NCBI GenBank assembly: GCA_013138735.1
Contig: WTCE01000063.1
Coordinates: 1-64,000 of the forward strand
Source: Crocinitomix sp.
GTDB lineage: Bacteria > Bacteroidota > Bacteroidia > Flavobacteriales_D > Crocinitomicaceae
Reading direction: 5' to 3'
DNA length: 64,000 bases
This document shows positions 26,065 through 35,773 of this stretch, piece by piece. The notes under the pieces were generated by a model. The model was not told the DNA's origin. It saw only the letters and a program-made list of their open reading frames with translations, and did no database searches. The stretch's first letter is position 1. Each line of letters starts with the position of its first letter. The translations under genes were made by a program, and so were the position numbers.

Positions 26065-29000
26065 TTATTTTCCGAATTTAAAACCAACGAACAAAATATC
26101 ATCTGTTTGTTCATTATTACCTTGCCAAGCTAATAGTTCATTATCAATTATCTCCCTATTCTGCTCCATTGTACTATCGCTGCCGTCATTCATTAAGTTA
26201 GCCAACCTTTTCATTGTGAACTTACGGACTCTTTCACCACCAAACTGATCTGTAACACCATCTGAGAACAGATAGAATATATCACCGTCAGTAACGTTTA
26301 ATTGATACGTTTCAAAACTTACACCAAAAGTATCACCATTATCACCAATAGAAAGTTTCGCCCCATTAATGGATTGCAACCCTTCCTGATTGAGGTGATA
26401 TAGTGGGCGCCTTGCTCCAGCATATGTTGCCTTCTTGGTTACATCATTATAGCAGAAAATACCCATATCCATCCCATCTCGTAATTGAACATCTGAAGTG
26501 GATGCAAGTGCGCTTATGATTGTTTTATTCAGTTCATTTAAGATTTCAGCAGGATCAATAATACCTCGAAGTTCAATTATATTATTCAATGCACTAATTC
26601 CAATAATGGTCATAAATGCTCCTGGCACTCCATGTCCGGTACAATCACCCACTGCGATAATTCGTGTATCACCAGATTTACCTACCCAATAAAAATCACC
26701 ACTTACAATATCCTTTGGGCGATTAATTACAAAGTTATCCTTAAAAAAGCCATCAATTGACACGTCATCAGGAATATAGGCTTGTTGAATCATTTTTGCA
26801 TAATCAATACTGGACGTCAAAGCCAAATTCGATAAATGCAGCTCATCCTTTAACTGGCTTTGCTGTATTGCAATAGCAAGACCTTTAGCTACCTCATTCG
26901 TGATTTCTGTGTAATGATCAACATCTTCCTGAATAGTATCTGTAAAACATACATTTAAAGAACCTATTAACTTATCGCCATGTAATAATGGAGAAAGAAG
27001 CGCTAATTTTGCTCCTTCTTCCACTAAAATTTGATCGGTTTTAGATTTTTCATCTTTCGTAGTAAGATCTTCTATATAGTTCGTTTTACTCTTTTTTAAT
27101 GTTTCATACAAACCAAAGTCTTCTAATCGGTATTCCTTCCCATCCGTTACAGAAGATTTCTCATTTGCCATTAGAGCATAAGAATAAAACGTGCCTTCCT
27201 CAGGTCTAAATAGCGTCAAACTCGCTCGTAATACAGGTAATTTGTCAATTGTTTTTTCTAAGGTATTATAAATAATATCTGCTGTAGACTCAGAAGTAAG
27301 TATTGTATTCTCAATAGCATGTACAACGTCCAATTGATCGGCAATTTTGCTAATCTTAATTGCTTGCGTTTTCTTGATTGTAATATCCTCTACAAAACCA
27401 GAAAGTTTAATAATTTCTCCTTTTTCATTTTTAATAGCGAATATTTTTGAAATCACCCATTTTTCTTCTCCGTTCTTCAATATTATTCTAAACTCATCAT
27501 CAAAAGTTCCATTTGCATAGCCATCAGTAACACCCGCTATCACTCGCGCTTTATCTTGAGGGTGAATTGTCTCGCGCCAACTCTCTACATCATCTTTTAA
27601 ACTTTGTACTGTCAAACCAAATACCTCTTGATAACTATCACTAACAAAAATCATTTCGTTAGTAACAGCATCTGCCAACCAAAACACCTCTTTAATCGAT
27701 TTTATTAATTCTCTAAAATTCGATTCACTTTCATTTAATTCCGCTTCTTTTTTGGACAATTCGGCATTGGCAATTTCCATTTCTTTTTGGTGCCTGATCC
27801 GCTCCGAAATATCAGTTCCCAAAACAAAATATTTTTCAACACTGTTTCCATCAAAAACAAATGGCATGATATCCACATGCGCATGAATCTCGTCTCCTGC
27901 TTTTGTCAATTGAACAATTTCTCCTTTAAAATTCTTATTTTCTTCAATAACCGTTCTATTGATCTCCGCCATTAACTCTGGATGTGCGTCTACTTTATGC
28001 AAAAATGTAGACGGCAGTCGACCAACAACCTCTTCTAACGTATAGCCAAATTTTTCAGTAAAGGCTTCATTCACCCACTCGACACCTGTTAGGGCGTGAG
28101 CAATTATAACGTAATTACTTGTAGTACTAGCAACTAATGAAAGTTTCTCAATTTGTTCTCTATCAGACACACGCTGAGTGATATCAGAGCCTATTACAAA
28201 ATATTTCTCAAGCTCACCAGTCCCATCTAATAGCGGTGTAACCTCCACACTACTATGAAATATATCCAGCGATTTAGTATAAGTGATCAATTCACATTGC
28301 ATTTGTTTTTTAGCAATAAAAACAGCCTCAGTAATTGCGTCGATTGTTGCTTCATCAGTCATGCCTCCCGAAATTAATCCAAGGGGTAATTGACCAATCA
28401 CTTCACTTTCTCTAAAACCAGTAATTCTATAAAATGACGGATTTGCCCATTCTACACGGTTTTCCTTACTTACCATTAAAATAAAGTTGTCTGTATTACT
28501 TGCTATTAATGATAGCTTTTCAATTTCTTGCTCTGCAAGTCGTTGCTCAGTAATGTCTTGACAAAGTCCTGTGTTCTTAATTACATTTCCTTTTTCATCC
28601 TTAACAGGATTAGACTTTTCTCGAATCCAACGGATGCCCTTTTCAGTGCGAATGCGAAAGGTGATGTTATACGACTCACCACTTTCAACCAAATGAACAA
28701 CTGCTTTAACTTTTGGTAAATCTTCCTTAACCACATATTTATCGGCATGTTTTCCGCCCGCGTAAAAGAATTCAGCTGGTGCCCCTAAGACGTTAATGCA
28801 GTTTGGACTGATGTATTCGTATTTGTTTTCTACAATATTATAGAGGTAAAAGACATCAGATAAAGATTCGTTAATTTGTCTGAAATTGCCCTCACTTTGA
28901 ATCAATTCATCTTCTATCCTTTTTTGTTCTGTTACGTCGAGGCCCATTACTAATACGCGATCGCCGTCCATTCGTTTTTCCTTAAAAGAAAACCATTTAG

Positions 29001-31056
29001 TTTCGCCAGTTTTAGTAGTTAACGCTTGGTATTTGTTTGGACTTGGTTCAATTGTTCCAATAGCCAAGAGAATTAAGTTGTTTTTAATTCGGTTTGCATC
29101 CGCAGGGCTAACACCCAATCGCTCAACCCAGTCATAGTCGCCCAAATCTTCGGGCGCAAAACCCAAAATATTTTTTATAGATTGACTCGTATAGATATTC
29201 TCCCCGCGACGGTTCACAATAAAAACAATTGCCTCCGCTTGGCTCACTGCCTCATTCGAAAATTCTAAATGTTTATCAAAATCTCCTTTCGTGAGCGTTA
29301 CAACTAATGCCACAAGACAAATTGAAACAATAATCCCTATGAATAGAAATGAATCCACATGTGGATCAACTGTCGTAAACCCAATTAACATTGTAACGGT
29401 AACTACAGCACCTATAAAGATAAACATTGGCCAAAAGTCCTTAATAACAACTGGTGTTGCAGACATGATTGTTATTAGAAACAAAAATTCTTCCAAGGCT
29501 ATATCATTCACATAAGTTAAATAGAGATGATGCGCAACCATTAGTAGAAAAAACACCAAGGTTATTTTGGTTAGATTCCTTCTTATCCAAGTTGAAACAA
29601 ATGTCAAAAAATAGATGAATAATATCAGTATAGAGACACCGTAACGAGCCTCAATTGGATCGATTAGGTTTTCAGTTGTAATAGGAACAACATTAAACAA
29701 TGCCGTATAGAGAATTGCTGCTAACAGATAGAGAATTCGTGTTGATTGCAAGGAATCTATATTTTCAACTTTCCGATCTATTTTGCCTCCATTTTTCCGC
29801 CTGACTTCTAAACCAATTATAAGTAGACTTAGCAGCACAAAAAACATGATAAGCACAAACCATTCGCTCTCCCAAAAGCCTTTATCAACCTTGATAATAC
29901 TCTCTCTGCCTTTCTCTAGCTCTGCAATACGACCTTCCGCATTAAATTTAGATTCAAAGTGAGCCAAGCCATAATCATCTCGCCCAAGAGTCATTGAATC
30001 TTGAATTCTTTGCGCGCTCAATGTATATTCATAGGCCAAATCATAATTACCTTCGCCCGCATTTGCGATAGCCAAGCTTTGCATGAATTTTTTTTGAATC
30101 ATCAATATACCTAATGAATCCGAGGTGTGTAAGCCTTTTATTGCAACCTCAATCGCATTTACATACTGCTCTTGCGCATTATGACTCACTGCTATACAGT
30201 ATTCAGTATTTAAAAGGGCATAGTTATCATTGAATTCATTTGCGATACTAAGTGATTGGTCAAAATAGATTTTGGCTGAATCATATTTTTCTAAATAGAC
30301 ATAGGTTAATCCTAAATTGGCATAATCTAGACTTAAATATTCTACCGCGCCAGCTTCCTTTAATAATTGAATGGATTTTATGAAATAATTTTTAGCCTTA
30401 AAGTATTGCTTCCTTGCTAAAGCAACCTCTCCTAAGTTGTTGTGTGCAAATGCATTATCGCCATCTATAGCACCCTCCTTATAACCGCCCACCATGGACA
30501 TCAAATAATATTTTTCAGCTAAATCATAATATTCTAACTCATGATAGACTGCTCCAATATTTAAATAAGCTGACTTTATATTTACAGTATCACCTAGTTC
30601 ATTGAATAAGGGAATGACATCTTCAAATTTGCTCAGAGCCTCATATTCGAGTCCTGATTGCATATAGACTTGCCCCATCCAATTGAGAACATTACACAAT
30701 TCCCTTTTATGATTAACCTTTTTGAAATAAGCTTCGGCAAGGAGTAAATTTTCAATGGCCAATTTGTATTGTGTATTAGCGAAATAGTGAATCCCCAAAG
30801 TTTTGTGTGAATAGCCAAGATATTTGAAGTTTTCTAATTCTGAAGACAATTCAATTGCTGCTTGAATGTGCTTCAAGGACTGCTCGCGATCACTAATAAT
30901 CAGTTCATTGGATAAGTCTAAAAGTGTCAAGATCTTGAGCGTGTCCTCTTGAGAAGTCGCAAGCTTGTCATTAAGGCCATCTATAGCACTTTCCGTCTTA
31001 CCCAAAATTGAGAATAACAGCAGAAGTGAGAGCAGTAGACTTGCCTTAATTTTCAT
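26065..31056 (-). CDS. TPR-7TM-PAS(x5)-GAF-SpoIIE phosphatase signalling protein
   Basis: 1663 residues from ATG 31056. Signal peptide 1-25, then TPR units to about 350 with periplasmic orientation (ALSKFEDVIPLFNELGD, NAFAHNNLGEVALARKQY). A membrane helix lies near 400 (WFVLIMFFVLLSLLII), with six or seven further helices to about 610. Five PAS domains follow (about 620-1250), with PAC-type ends such as VLVMGLDVTEQKR. A GAF domain spans about 1260-1400. The C-terminal PP2C/SpoIIE serine phosphatase has DFYWVGK, AVGDCTGHGVPGAFM and FLFSDGVTDQFGG, metal ligands included. It should sense several inputs and dephosphorylate an unseen Ser/Thr phosphoprotein, typically an STAS anti-anti-sigma factor. 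No such partner is encoded nearby. Confidence 0.9.
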   Translation of the reverse strand: MKIKASLLLSLLLLFSILGKTESAIDGLNDKLATSQEDTLKILTLLDLSNELIISDREQSLKHIQAAIELSSELENFKYLGYSHKTLGIHYFANTQYKLAIENLLLAEAYFKKVNHKRELCNVLNWMGQVYMQSGLEYEALSKFEDVIPLFNELGDTVNIKSAYLNIGAVYHELEYYDLAEKYYLMSMVGGYKEGAIDGDNAFAHNNLGEVALARKQYFKAKNYFIKSIQLLKEAGAVEYLSLDYANLGLTYVYLEKYDSAKIYFDQSLSIANEFNDNYALLNTEYCIAVSHNAQEQYVNAIEVAIKGLHTSDSLGILMIQKKFMQSLAIANAGEGNYDLAYEYTLSAQRIQDSMTLGRDDYGLAHFESKFNAEGRIAELEKGRESIIKVDKGFWESEWFVLIMFFVLLSLLIIGLEVRRKNGGKIDRKVENIDSLQSTRILYLLAAILYTALFNVVPITTENLIDPIEARYGVSILILFIYFLTFVSTWIRRNLTKITLVFFLLMVAHHLYLTYVNDIALEEFLFLITIMSATPVVIKDFWPMFIFIGAVVTVTMLIGFTTVDPHVDSFLFIGIIVSICLVALVVTLTKGDFDKHLEFSNEAVSQAEAIVFIVNRRGENIYTSQSIKNILGFAPEDLGDYDWVERLGVSPADANRIKNNLILLAIGTIEPSPNKYQALTTKTGETKWFSFKEKRMDGDRVLVMGLDVTEQKRIEDELIQSEGNFRQINESLSDVFYLYNIVENKYEYISPNCINVLGAPAEFFYAGGKHADKYVVKEDLPKVKAVVHLVESGESYNITFRIRTEKGIRWIREKSNPVKDEKGNVIKNTGLCQDITEQRLAEQEIEKLSLIASNTDNFILMVSKENRVEWANPSFYRITGFRESEVIGQLPLGLISGGMTDEATIDAITEAVFIAKKQMQCELITYTKSLDIFHSSVEVTPLLDGTGELEKYFVIGSDITQRVSDREQIEKLSLVASTTSNYVIIAHALTGVEWVNEAFTEKFGYTLEEVVGRLPSTFLHKVDAHPELMAEINRTVIEENKNFKGEIVQLTKAGDEIHAHVDIMPFVFDGNSVEKYFVLGTDISERIRHQKEMEIANAELSKKEAELNESESNFRELIKSIKEVFWLADAVTNEMIFVSDSYQEVFGLTVQSLKDDVESWRETIHPQDKARVIAGVTDGYANGTFDDEFRIILKNGEEKWVISKIFAIKNEKGEIIKLSGFVEDITIKKTQAIKISKIADQLDVVHAIENTILTSESTADIIYNTLEKTIDKLPVLRASLTLFRPEEGTFYSYALMANEKSSVTDGKEYRLEDFGLYETLKKSKTNYIEDLTTKDEKSKTDQILVEEGAKLALLSPLLHGDKLIGSLNVCFTDTIQEDVDHYTEITNEVAKGLAIAIQQSQLKDELHLSNLALTSSIDYAKMIQQAYIPDDVSIDGFFKDNFVINRPKDIVSGDFYWVGKSGDTRIIAVGDCTGHGVPGAFMTIIGISALNNIIELRGIIDPAEILNELNKTIISALASTSDVQLRDGMDMGIFCYNDVTKKATYAGARRPLYHLNQEGLQSINGAKLSIGDNGDTFGVSFETYQLNVTDGDIFYLFSDGVTDQFGGERVRKFTMKRLANLMNDGSDSTMEQNREIIDNELLAWQGNNEQTDDILFVGFKFGK

Positions 31057-31062
31057 GGACAC

Positions 31063-31070
31063 CAAAAATA
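31063..31070 (-). promoter_or_regulatory. -7 box (TATTTTTG) abutting the SpoIIE gene start
   Basis: On the minus strand TATTTTTG lies only six bases before ATG 31056. If used, the message would start at or next to the start codon, so it would be leaderless or nearly so. Confidence 0.35.
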
Positions 31071-31146
31071 AGAATATCTGTGTAAATTAACAGGTATAAT
31101 AGATGGACTACCAACTTTCGTCGACGAAGGCAGGTTGAACGAAGAG

Positions 31147-32106
31147 CTATAAATTATCAAAAACAAATTGCCTGACTTGTGTCAAACAATGATCACAATA
31201 AAAACGCGCATCATGTTCACCTCCTTGCACCGTAATAAGTTGATTAATCAGTCCAATTTCTTCTGCCTTTTGATGTATTAAGCCAGAACCTTCGGTCACA
31301 ACATCCGTTTCACCTGTTGTCCCTGACAAATATGGAACGACAATATCACTATCACCATGAATGCTGATAAGAATTGGTTCATTTTTATTGAGCAATACAA
31401 CTGAATGAATTGAACCAGCCATATTAATTACACCTTTAATTTTTGACGAATAACCTTGATTCCCACTTTGTCCTTCAATTCCTCCGTTATCAATGACATA
31501 ATCTAATAATTCTTTGCCGCCCATTTTCATTACATCCTCAGGAGTATTTGCATAAGCATAGTGCAAGCTTGAAACGGCTCCGGCAGAATAACCTCCAATA
31601 AAAATTTGGCTTGGATCAATTTTGTATTCGTTTTTCTTGTTAAAATCTTTATAAAAAAAACGGACTGCTGCTTTTTGGTCATTCACAGCATCTATCACAG
31701 CTCTTTTTGACACTTCTTCTGTTTGATCTAGATCTATCAGGCGATAATTGATCGTAGCAACTACATAACCAGATTCTGCAAAAAATTGACATTCTTCAGC
31801 AAAACCAGCCTTATCTCCAAAAAGAAAATACCCTCCATGTGCAAAAATGATCAAGGGTCGATTTTCAAGTGTGTCATTTGTCGGATAATAAATATCCATT
31901 AATAAATCTTGCCCTTCTCCACCTTGCGAAACCGCATGACCATATTTGACATCATAGTCTATTGATACGGCATCAAATATCTGGCTATTGTATCTTACAC
32001 TATCACTTTTTTCGTCAAGCGATTGCGCTCCAGACTGAATTGAAAGACAAAAAGAGAAAACGGTTATAAGGACTTGAATGCCTCTGTTTTTATACACACG
32101 AATCAT
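31147..32106 (-). CDS. Exported alpha/beta hydrolase (esterase-like)
   Basis: 319 residues from ATG 32106. Signal peptide 1-27 (LITVFSFCLSIQSGAQS). Oxyanion-hole motif FAHGGYFLFGDK (about 88-99) is of the HGG type. The nucleophile elbow is GGYSAGAVSS (about 168-177; GxSxG), and a late acidic/His segment reads GDSDIVVPY and GGEHDARFY. This fits the carboxylesterase/BD-FAE-like group of small esterases. Conserved NEPILISIHGDSD precedes the catalytic acid. It is probably periplasmic; substrate unknown. It is divergent from the Cache-PAS-GAF sensor. Confidence 0.8.
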   Translation of the reverse strand: MIRVYKNRGIQVLITVFSFCLSIQSGAQSLDEKSDSVRYNSQIFDAVSIDYDVKYGHAVSQGGEGQDLLMDIYYPTNDTLENRPLIIFAHGGYFLFGDKAGFAEECQFFAESGYVVATINYRLIDLDQTEEVSKRAVIDAVNDQKAAVRFFYKDFNKKNEYKIDPSQIFIGGYSAGAVSSLHYAYANTPEDVMKMGGKELLDYVIDNGGIEGQSGNQGYSSKIKGVINMAGSIHSVVLLNKNEPILISIHGDSDIVVPYLSGTTGETDVVTEGSGLIHQKAEEIGLINQLITVQGGEHDARFYCDHCLTQVRQFVFDNL

Positions 32107-32251
32107 GCTATCTATGTTATTATTTTAAGATGATTTTTTGTTCTTCAAAGTGAATATACTCTAAAATGCGAAATATTTTTCTTAATTTTAACTTGATTGT
32201 TACTGAATATTTAAAACTACACCTACTCTGAAAACTGCAACCTCTTATGTT

Positions 32252-34234
32252 TTGCGGGTTATAATCGTATGCGCCTTGGGCTTTTGCGGTTATTGGCTTA
32301 TTACAGATAATTACCAAAAAAAGCAAGAATCACTTACTTTTGAGGCTGCCGAATATGCAATAAAGTATACACGGAATTTGCTGAATGAAAAGGGGCGAAT
32401 TAAGCGAACGACGGAAGGTCTATCTGCAGGAACCACTACTTTAAACAATTCCACAGCCATTGTTAATAAAGTCAAAGAAATTACTGGTTTTGGTTGTACC
32501 ATATTTTCTGGTGATGTCCGCATAAGTACCACAGCATCTGTCCTTGGATCGGATGAAACAGCGATTGGCACACGCTCAAACAAAGCAATAGCAAAACAAG
32601 TTTATGGTTTAGGCGAAACGTTTAAAGGGATAACAGAAACAATAGGAAGAGACTGGCTGATTATTTATGAACCGCTACGTGACGAAAATGGTCAATTAGT
32701 AGGCATGATAGCGGTATTTAAAGAATATAAAGATTTCTTATCAGATCTAACTGAGTTTAAATTATTGGTTGGAATTACGATTTTTGTCTTTGTGGTGCTC
32801 GTTTTTATTTTAATATGGCGGACGCAATCTCGGAAAAACAAATTAGAGTTGGCGCATCAAAAATCAGCTATAAAAAACGCCAAATTAAAGGAGCAGAAAC
32901 TGGAGTTGGAAAATCTCATTTTTGTTGTTGAAGAAATAGAACAAACCATTGCAATTATTGATAAAACGGATAAAATTGTTTGGATAAATAAGTCTTTTGA
33001 AAAATCAATGCAGTATTCGAGCCGGGAGGCTGTTGGAAAAAAGGCAAGTGACATTTTAGGTGGACCTGAGACAGATAAACTCGTGCTTAAAAAAATGGAG
33101 GAATCCATTTTTGTTTGGAAAACGCCAATTGATTGTACGGTGATGCAATATCGTAAAGATGGCTCTTGTTATTGGGCTAAGGTATACTTAACTCCTTTTC
33201 TTGATGCGGATGGGGAAATAGACAAATATGTAGCCATTAGTTTAGACATTTCGGAAGAGAAGTTAGCGCGTGAACAATTACAAGAAAGTGAAGCGAATAT
33301 TCGGAAAATTGGTGAAACTATTGATGACGCTGTGTATTTGTATCATGTCGTTTATGATCGCTTTGAGTATATAAGTCCAAAATGTAATGCTGTACTTGGT
33401 GTGAATCAAAACTTTTTCTATTCTGGACAAAGTTATGAGAACTTGTTTGTTTTAGATAAATATAGGTCACTCATAAAAAAATCAAAAGATGCGGTCAGCC
33501 AGGGGAAATCATTTGACATTGAATACGAGATTGATTTTGAGAACTCAACGAGATGGATTAGAGAGCGCTCCCACCCTATTTATAATGACAAGGGAAAGGT
33601 CGTGAAAAACTCAGGTGTATTTTCTGACATAACAGAAAGTAAAAGTTTACAGGCCGAACTAACGCGAAAAACCCGTGACTTTAAATTATTGACGGAAATT
33701 GGAATGGATTTGACACAAGGTTTGTCAATTGATGGTATTATAGAAACTGTGCACGCTAGAATTAGTGAAATAATGGATTCACATAGTTTTGCTATTGGTA
33801 TTCTTGATCAAAAAATGAGTCGTGTGCATTTTCCTAAATTTATTGAAAACAATAAAATTCATGCAGATATTTACCACTCACTTGACGAGCATATTTTAGC
33901 AACAATATGTATTAAAGAAAAGCCTGAAATTGTGATGAATGACGTGAAGAACGAGATGAGGCAATATTCGAAAAAGGAACTGACACACACAGATGGTGAT
34001 GTTCCAATGTCTTTGATTTATTTACGTTTATTATTTAAAGGAGAAATCATTGGCATTATTACCGTTCAAAGTTTGAATAAATATGCTTATAGGAAAGAAC
34101 ATGTAGACTTTTTGCGTACCCTTTCAGTGTTCATTTCCAACGCCTTGGCAAATGCTATTTTATATGAATCGAACCAAGAACACCTGGCTTTAAATAAGAA
34201 AAATAAGCCGTTTGATAGCTCTTCAATAGACTAA
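32252..34234 (+). CDS. Cache-PAS-PAS-GAF sensor lacking an output domain
   Basis: About 660 residues. No ATG fits; TTG 32252 is used here, and CTG 32228 (giving MKTATSYVLRVIIVCALGF) is a good alternative because it completes the first helix. The periplasmic part (about 25-165) resembles a Cache3/2 domain: IGTRSNKAIAKQVYGLGETF, then DWLIIYEPLRDENGQLVGM. The second helix is near 170-190. PAS 1 (about 225-345) and PAS 2 (350-460) follow, with PAC ends, then GAF (480-640). The chain stops at SNALANAILYESNQEH plus 20 residues, exactly where a His kinase, GGDEF or SpoIIE module would begin. No such module is in other frames downstream. PAS 2 resembles PAS 2 of the SpoIIE protein. Confidence 0.8.
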   Translation: MRVIIVCALGFCGYWLITDNYQKKQESLTFEAAEYAIKYTRNLLNEKGRIKRTTEGLSAGTTTLNNSTAIVNKVKEITGFGCTIFSGDVRISTTASVLGSDETAIGTRSNKAIAKQVYGLGETFKGITETIGRDWLIIYEPLRDENGQLVGMIAVFKEYKDFLSDLTEFKLLVGITIFVFVVLVFILIWRTQSRKNKLELAHQKSAIKNAKLKEQKLELENLIFVVEEIEQTIAIIDKTDKIVWINKSFEKSMQYSSREAVGKKASDILGGPETDKLVLKKMEESIFVWKTPIDCTVMQYRKDGSCYWAKVYLTPFLDADGEIDKYVAISLDISEEKLAREQLQESEANIRKIGETIDDAVYLYHVVYDRFEYISPKCNAVLGVNQNFFYSGQSYENLFVLDKYRSLIKKSKDAVSQGKSFDIEYEIDFENSTRWIRERSHPIYNDKGKVVKNSGVFSDITESKSLQAELTRKTRDFKLLTEIGMDLTQGLSIDGIIETVHARISEIMDSHSFAIGILDQKMSRVHFPKFIENNKIHADIYHSLDEHILATICIKEKPEIVMNDVKNEMRQYSKKELTHTDGDVPMSLIYLRLLFKGEIIGIITVQSLNKYAYRKEHVDFLRTLSVFISNALANAILYESNQEHLALNKKNKPFDSSSID

Positions 34235-34272
34235 CGCTAGGCAATTTTTTTCTAAAACCACAAGTTAAAAAA

Positions 34273-34314
34273 TTAAAACCGGAACGCAAGCCCCCACCGT
34301 AGTCCCGGCTTTAA
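34273..34314 (+). terminator. Inverted repeat, possible terminator after the sensor gene
   Basis: TTAAAACCGG (34273-34282) and CCGGCTTTAA (34305-34314) pair with one mismatch around a 22-base loop; the T-run is poor. It lies between convergent genes. Confidence 0.35.
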
Positions 34315-34420
34315 TCTGTTAGCTCTAAAGCTGCTTATGTTTTCGCCTTCTTGGTTGACCAGACGCTAATAATATTAAAATAGCACTAAATCAATTCCAA
34401 AGCGCAAATTCACGCAGCTT

Positions 34421-34786
34421 CTAGATGCCGACCGTAAAGAAAAATTGTTCCTGAACAATTTTCCCATCAATTACTTGATAAACACAAATTTCTTCGATCG
34501 TTGATCTTGGAGCACCTTTAAATGTTAAATCCATTTTCATGGTGCATGAAAAAAAATTCTCAGCAATGATTGGATTTGAAATTTCGTAATTATGGACAGA
34601 TTCTACCATCTCGTTGAATTGTTGTCCTTTCTTAATTACATTCTGAAGTCCTCTTACTTCCTGAGCTGGTGTCCCTTTGGGTTCAATGCTTATTATTTCT
34701 TCTGCATATAATTCGCGCACGGCCTGCTCCATTTTGCCATGCCTACATAATGCTATTAGTTTATTTGCTACGTCTTGGGTTGTCAT
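34421..34786 (-). CDS. SnoaL/NTF2-like protein
   Basis: 121 residues from ATG 34786, with a -7 box just upstream. The cone-shaped NTF2/SnoaL fold pattern is visible: a helical start (DVANKLIALCRHGKMEQAV), RELYAEEIISIEPKG, a central helix (LQNVIKKGQQFNEMV), then strands ending in EEICVYQVIDGKIVQEQFFF. Members include ketosteroid-isomerase-like and polyketide cyclase-like enzymes, but also many stress or carrier proteins with no known activity. No catalytic Asp/His pair is evident, so only the fold is proposed. Cytoplasmic, monocistronic. Confidence 0.75.
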   Translation of the reverse strand: MTTQDVANKLIALCRHGKMEQAVRELYAEEIISIEPKGTPAQEVRGLQNVIKKGQQFNEMVESVHNYEISNPIIAENFFSCTMKMDLTFKGAPRSTIEEICVYQVIDGKIVQEQFFFTVGI

Positions 34787-34814
34787 TGTATTATTTTTAT
34801 GATTAGTATTTCAT

Positions 34815-34822
34815 CAAAGATA
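34815..34822 (-). promoter_or_regulatory. -7 box (TATCTTTG) for the SnoaL-like gene
   Basis: Exact TAnnTTTG on the minus strand, 29 bases before ATG 34786; the -33 element is weak. Confidence 0.45.
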
Positions 34823-35072
34823 ACAAATAATTGATTAAATAGTAGTCAACTCATGAATACTTTCGTTTATTTTTTCACCAAAAACAATTAGCCTTCGATT
34901 CATTTCTGGATAGCATCTTGTTCAGCCAAAATGTTAAATCAAAGCGCGTTGTAAATAAAATTCATTATTTTAGTTGAACACACACATCTGGCTACCAACA
35001 CTATGCGCCTTGTGATGAATTTCTTCATTAGAAAGCATAGTACCAACAGCACAGTAGCTATATATTTAATGC

Positions 35073-35723
35073 ATGTCTGATAGTAAAACGAAGATAAAAA
35101 TTGGCGTAGTTGATGATCATAACTTGTTTCGACTAGGATTAATTCAATTGATTCAATTTTTGGGAGAAGAGTATTGTGTTACTATAGCAGCGTGCAATGG
35201 GGAAGAATTATTGGAAAAACTGCAAGCCGAAGAATTGCCTGATTTGATTCTATTAGATATTGAAATGCCAATCATGAATGGATACGAAACGGCTGAAATA
35301 CTTAAAAGGGACTATCCCAGCATAAAAGTGATAACAATTACCATGAACGAAGAAGAAACTTCTCTCATTCAAATGCTTAAGCTTGGTGTTCGTGGATTTT
35401 TAAATAAAGACATTGAACCCAATGAGTTAAAACGTGCAATGGACGCAGTTATAATTAAGGGCTACCATTATACTGACCGTTTAACCGGGCGTTTGATTTC
35501 AATACTTCAGAATGACGTTGAAGCGCCGAAACTTTCAGAAAATGAACAAATTTTTATAGAGTTGGCTTGTTCTGAAGATCCCTATAAAGTTATTGCCGAT
35601 AAAATGTGTCTTAGCATTAAGACAATTGACGGTTATCGGGCCAATTTATTTGAAAAATTAAATGTAAAGTCTCGAGTTGGTTTAGTCATGTATGCGATTA
35701 AGCATAAAATGGTTAAGTTTTAA
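35073..35723 (+). CDS. NarL/FixJ-type response regulator
   Basis: 216 residues from ATG 35073. The receiver domain occupies 8-125: acidic pair Asp14/Asp15, phospho-acceptor Asp62 in LILLDIEMPIMNG, Thr in VITITMNEEE and Lys in RGFLNKDIEP. The LuxR-type HTH lies at 150-212 (LSENEQIFIELACSE, IADKMCLSIKTIDGYRANLF, then KLNVKSRVGLVMYA). It is a DNA-binding regulator waiting for a sensor kinase. No His kinase is encoded in this window. The nearest sensors are the Cache-PAS-GAF protein upstream, without kinase, and the AAA/TPR protein downstream on the other strand. Confidence 0.9.
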   Translation: MSDSKTKIKIGVVDDHNLFRLGLIQLIQFLGEEYCVTIAACNGEELLEKLQAEELPDLILLDIEMPIMNGYETAEILKRDYPSIKVITITMNEEETSLIQMLKLGVRGFLNKDIEPNELKRAMDAVIIKGYHYTDRLTGRLISILQNDVEAPKLSENEQIFIELACSEDPYKVIADKMCLSIKTIDGYRANLFEKLNVKSRVGLVMYAIKHKMVKF

Positions 35724-35724
35724 A

Positions 35725-35743
35725 TAGTGTCTGGTCGGAAATA
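35725..35743 (+). repeat. Dispersed 19-bp repeat (copy 2)
   Basis: TAGTGTCTGGTCGGAAATA directly after the response-regulator stop; one base different from copy 1 at 26027-26045. Confidence 0.5.
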
Positions 35744-35773
35744 GACGAATTTTCATATAAGGCTAGAAGAATT

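Noticed and set aside
31117-31128. Perfect 12-bp palindrome TTCGTCGACGAA between the SpoIIE gene and the hydrolase gene
   Set aside because: No T-run and no second copy; a single short palindrome could arise by chance, so no function is claimed.
34235-34420. A missing kinase or phosphatase domain of the Cache-PAS-GAF sensor, possibly hidden by a frameshift
   Set aside because: All frames after 34234 were inspected and show no HATPase, HisKA, GGDEF or SpoIIE motif before the convergent gene.
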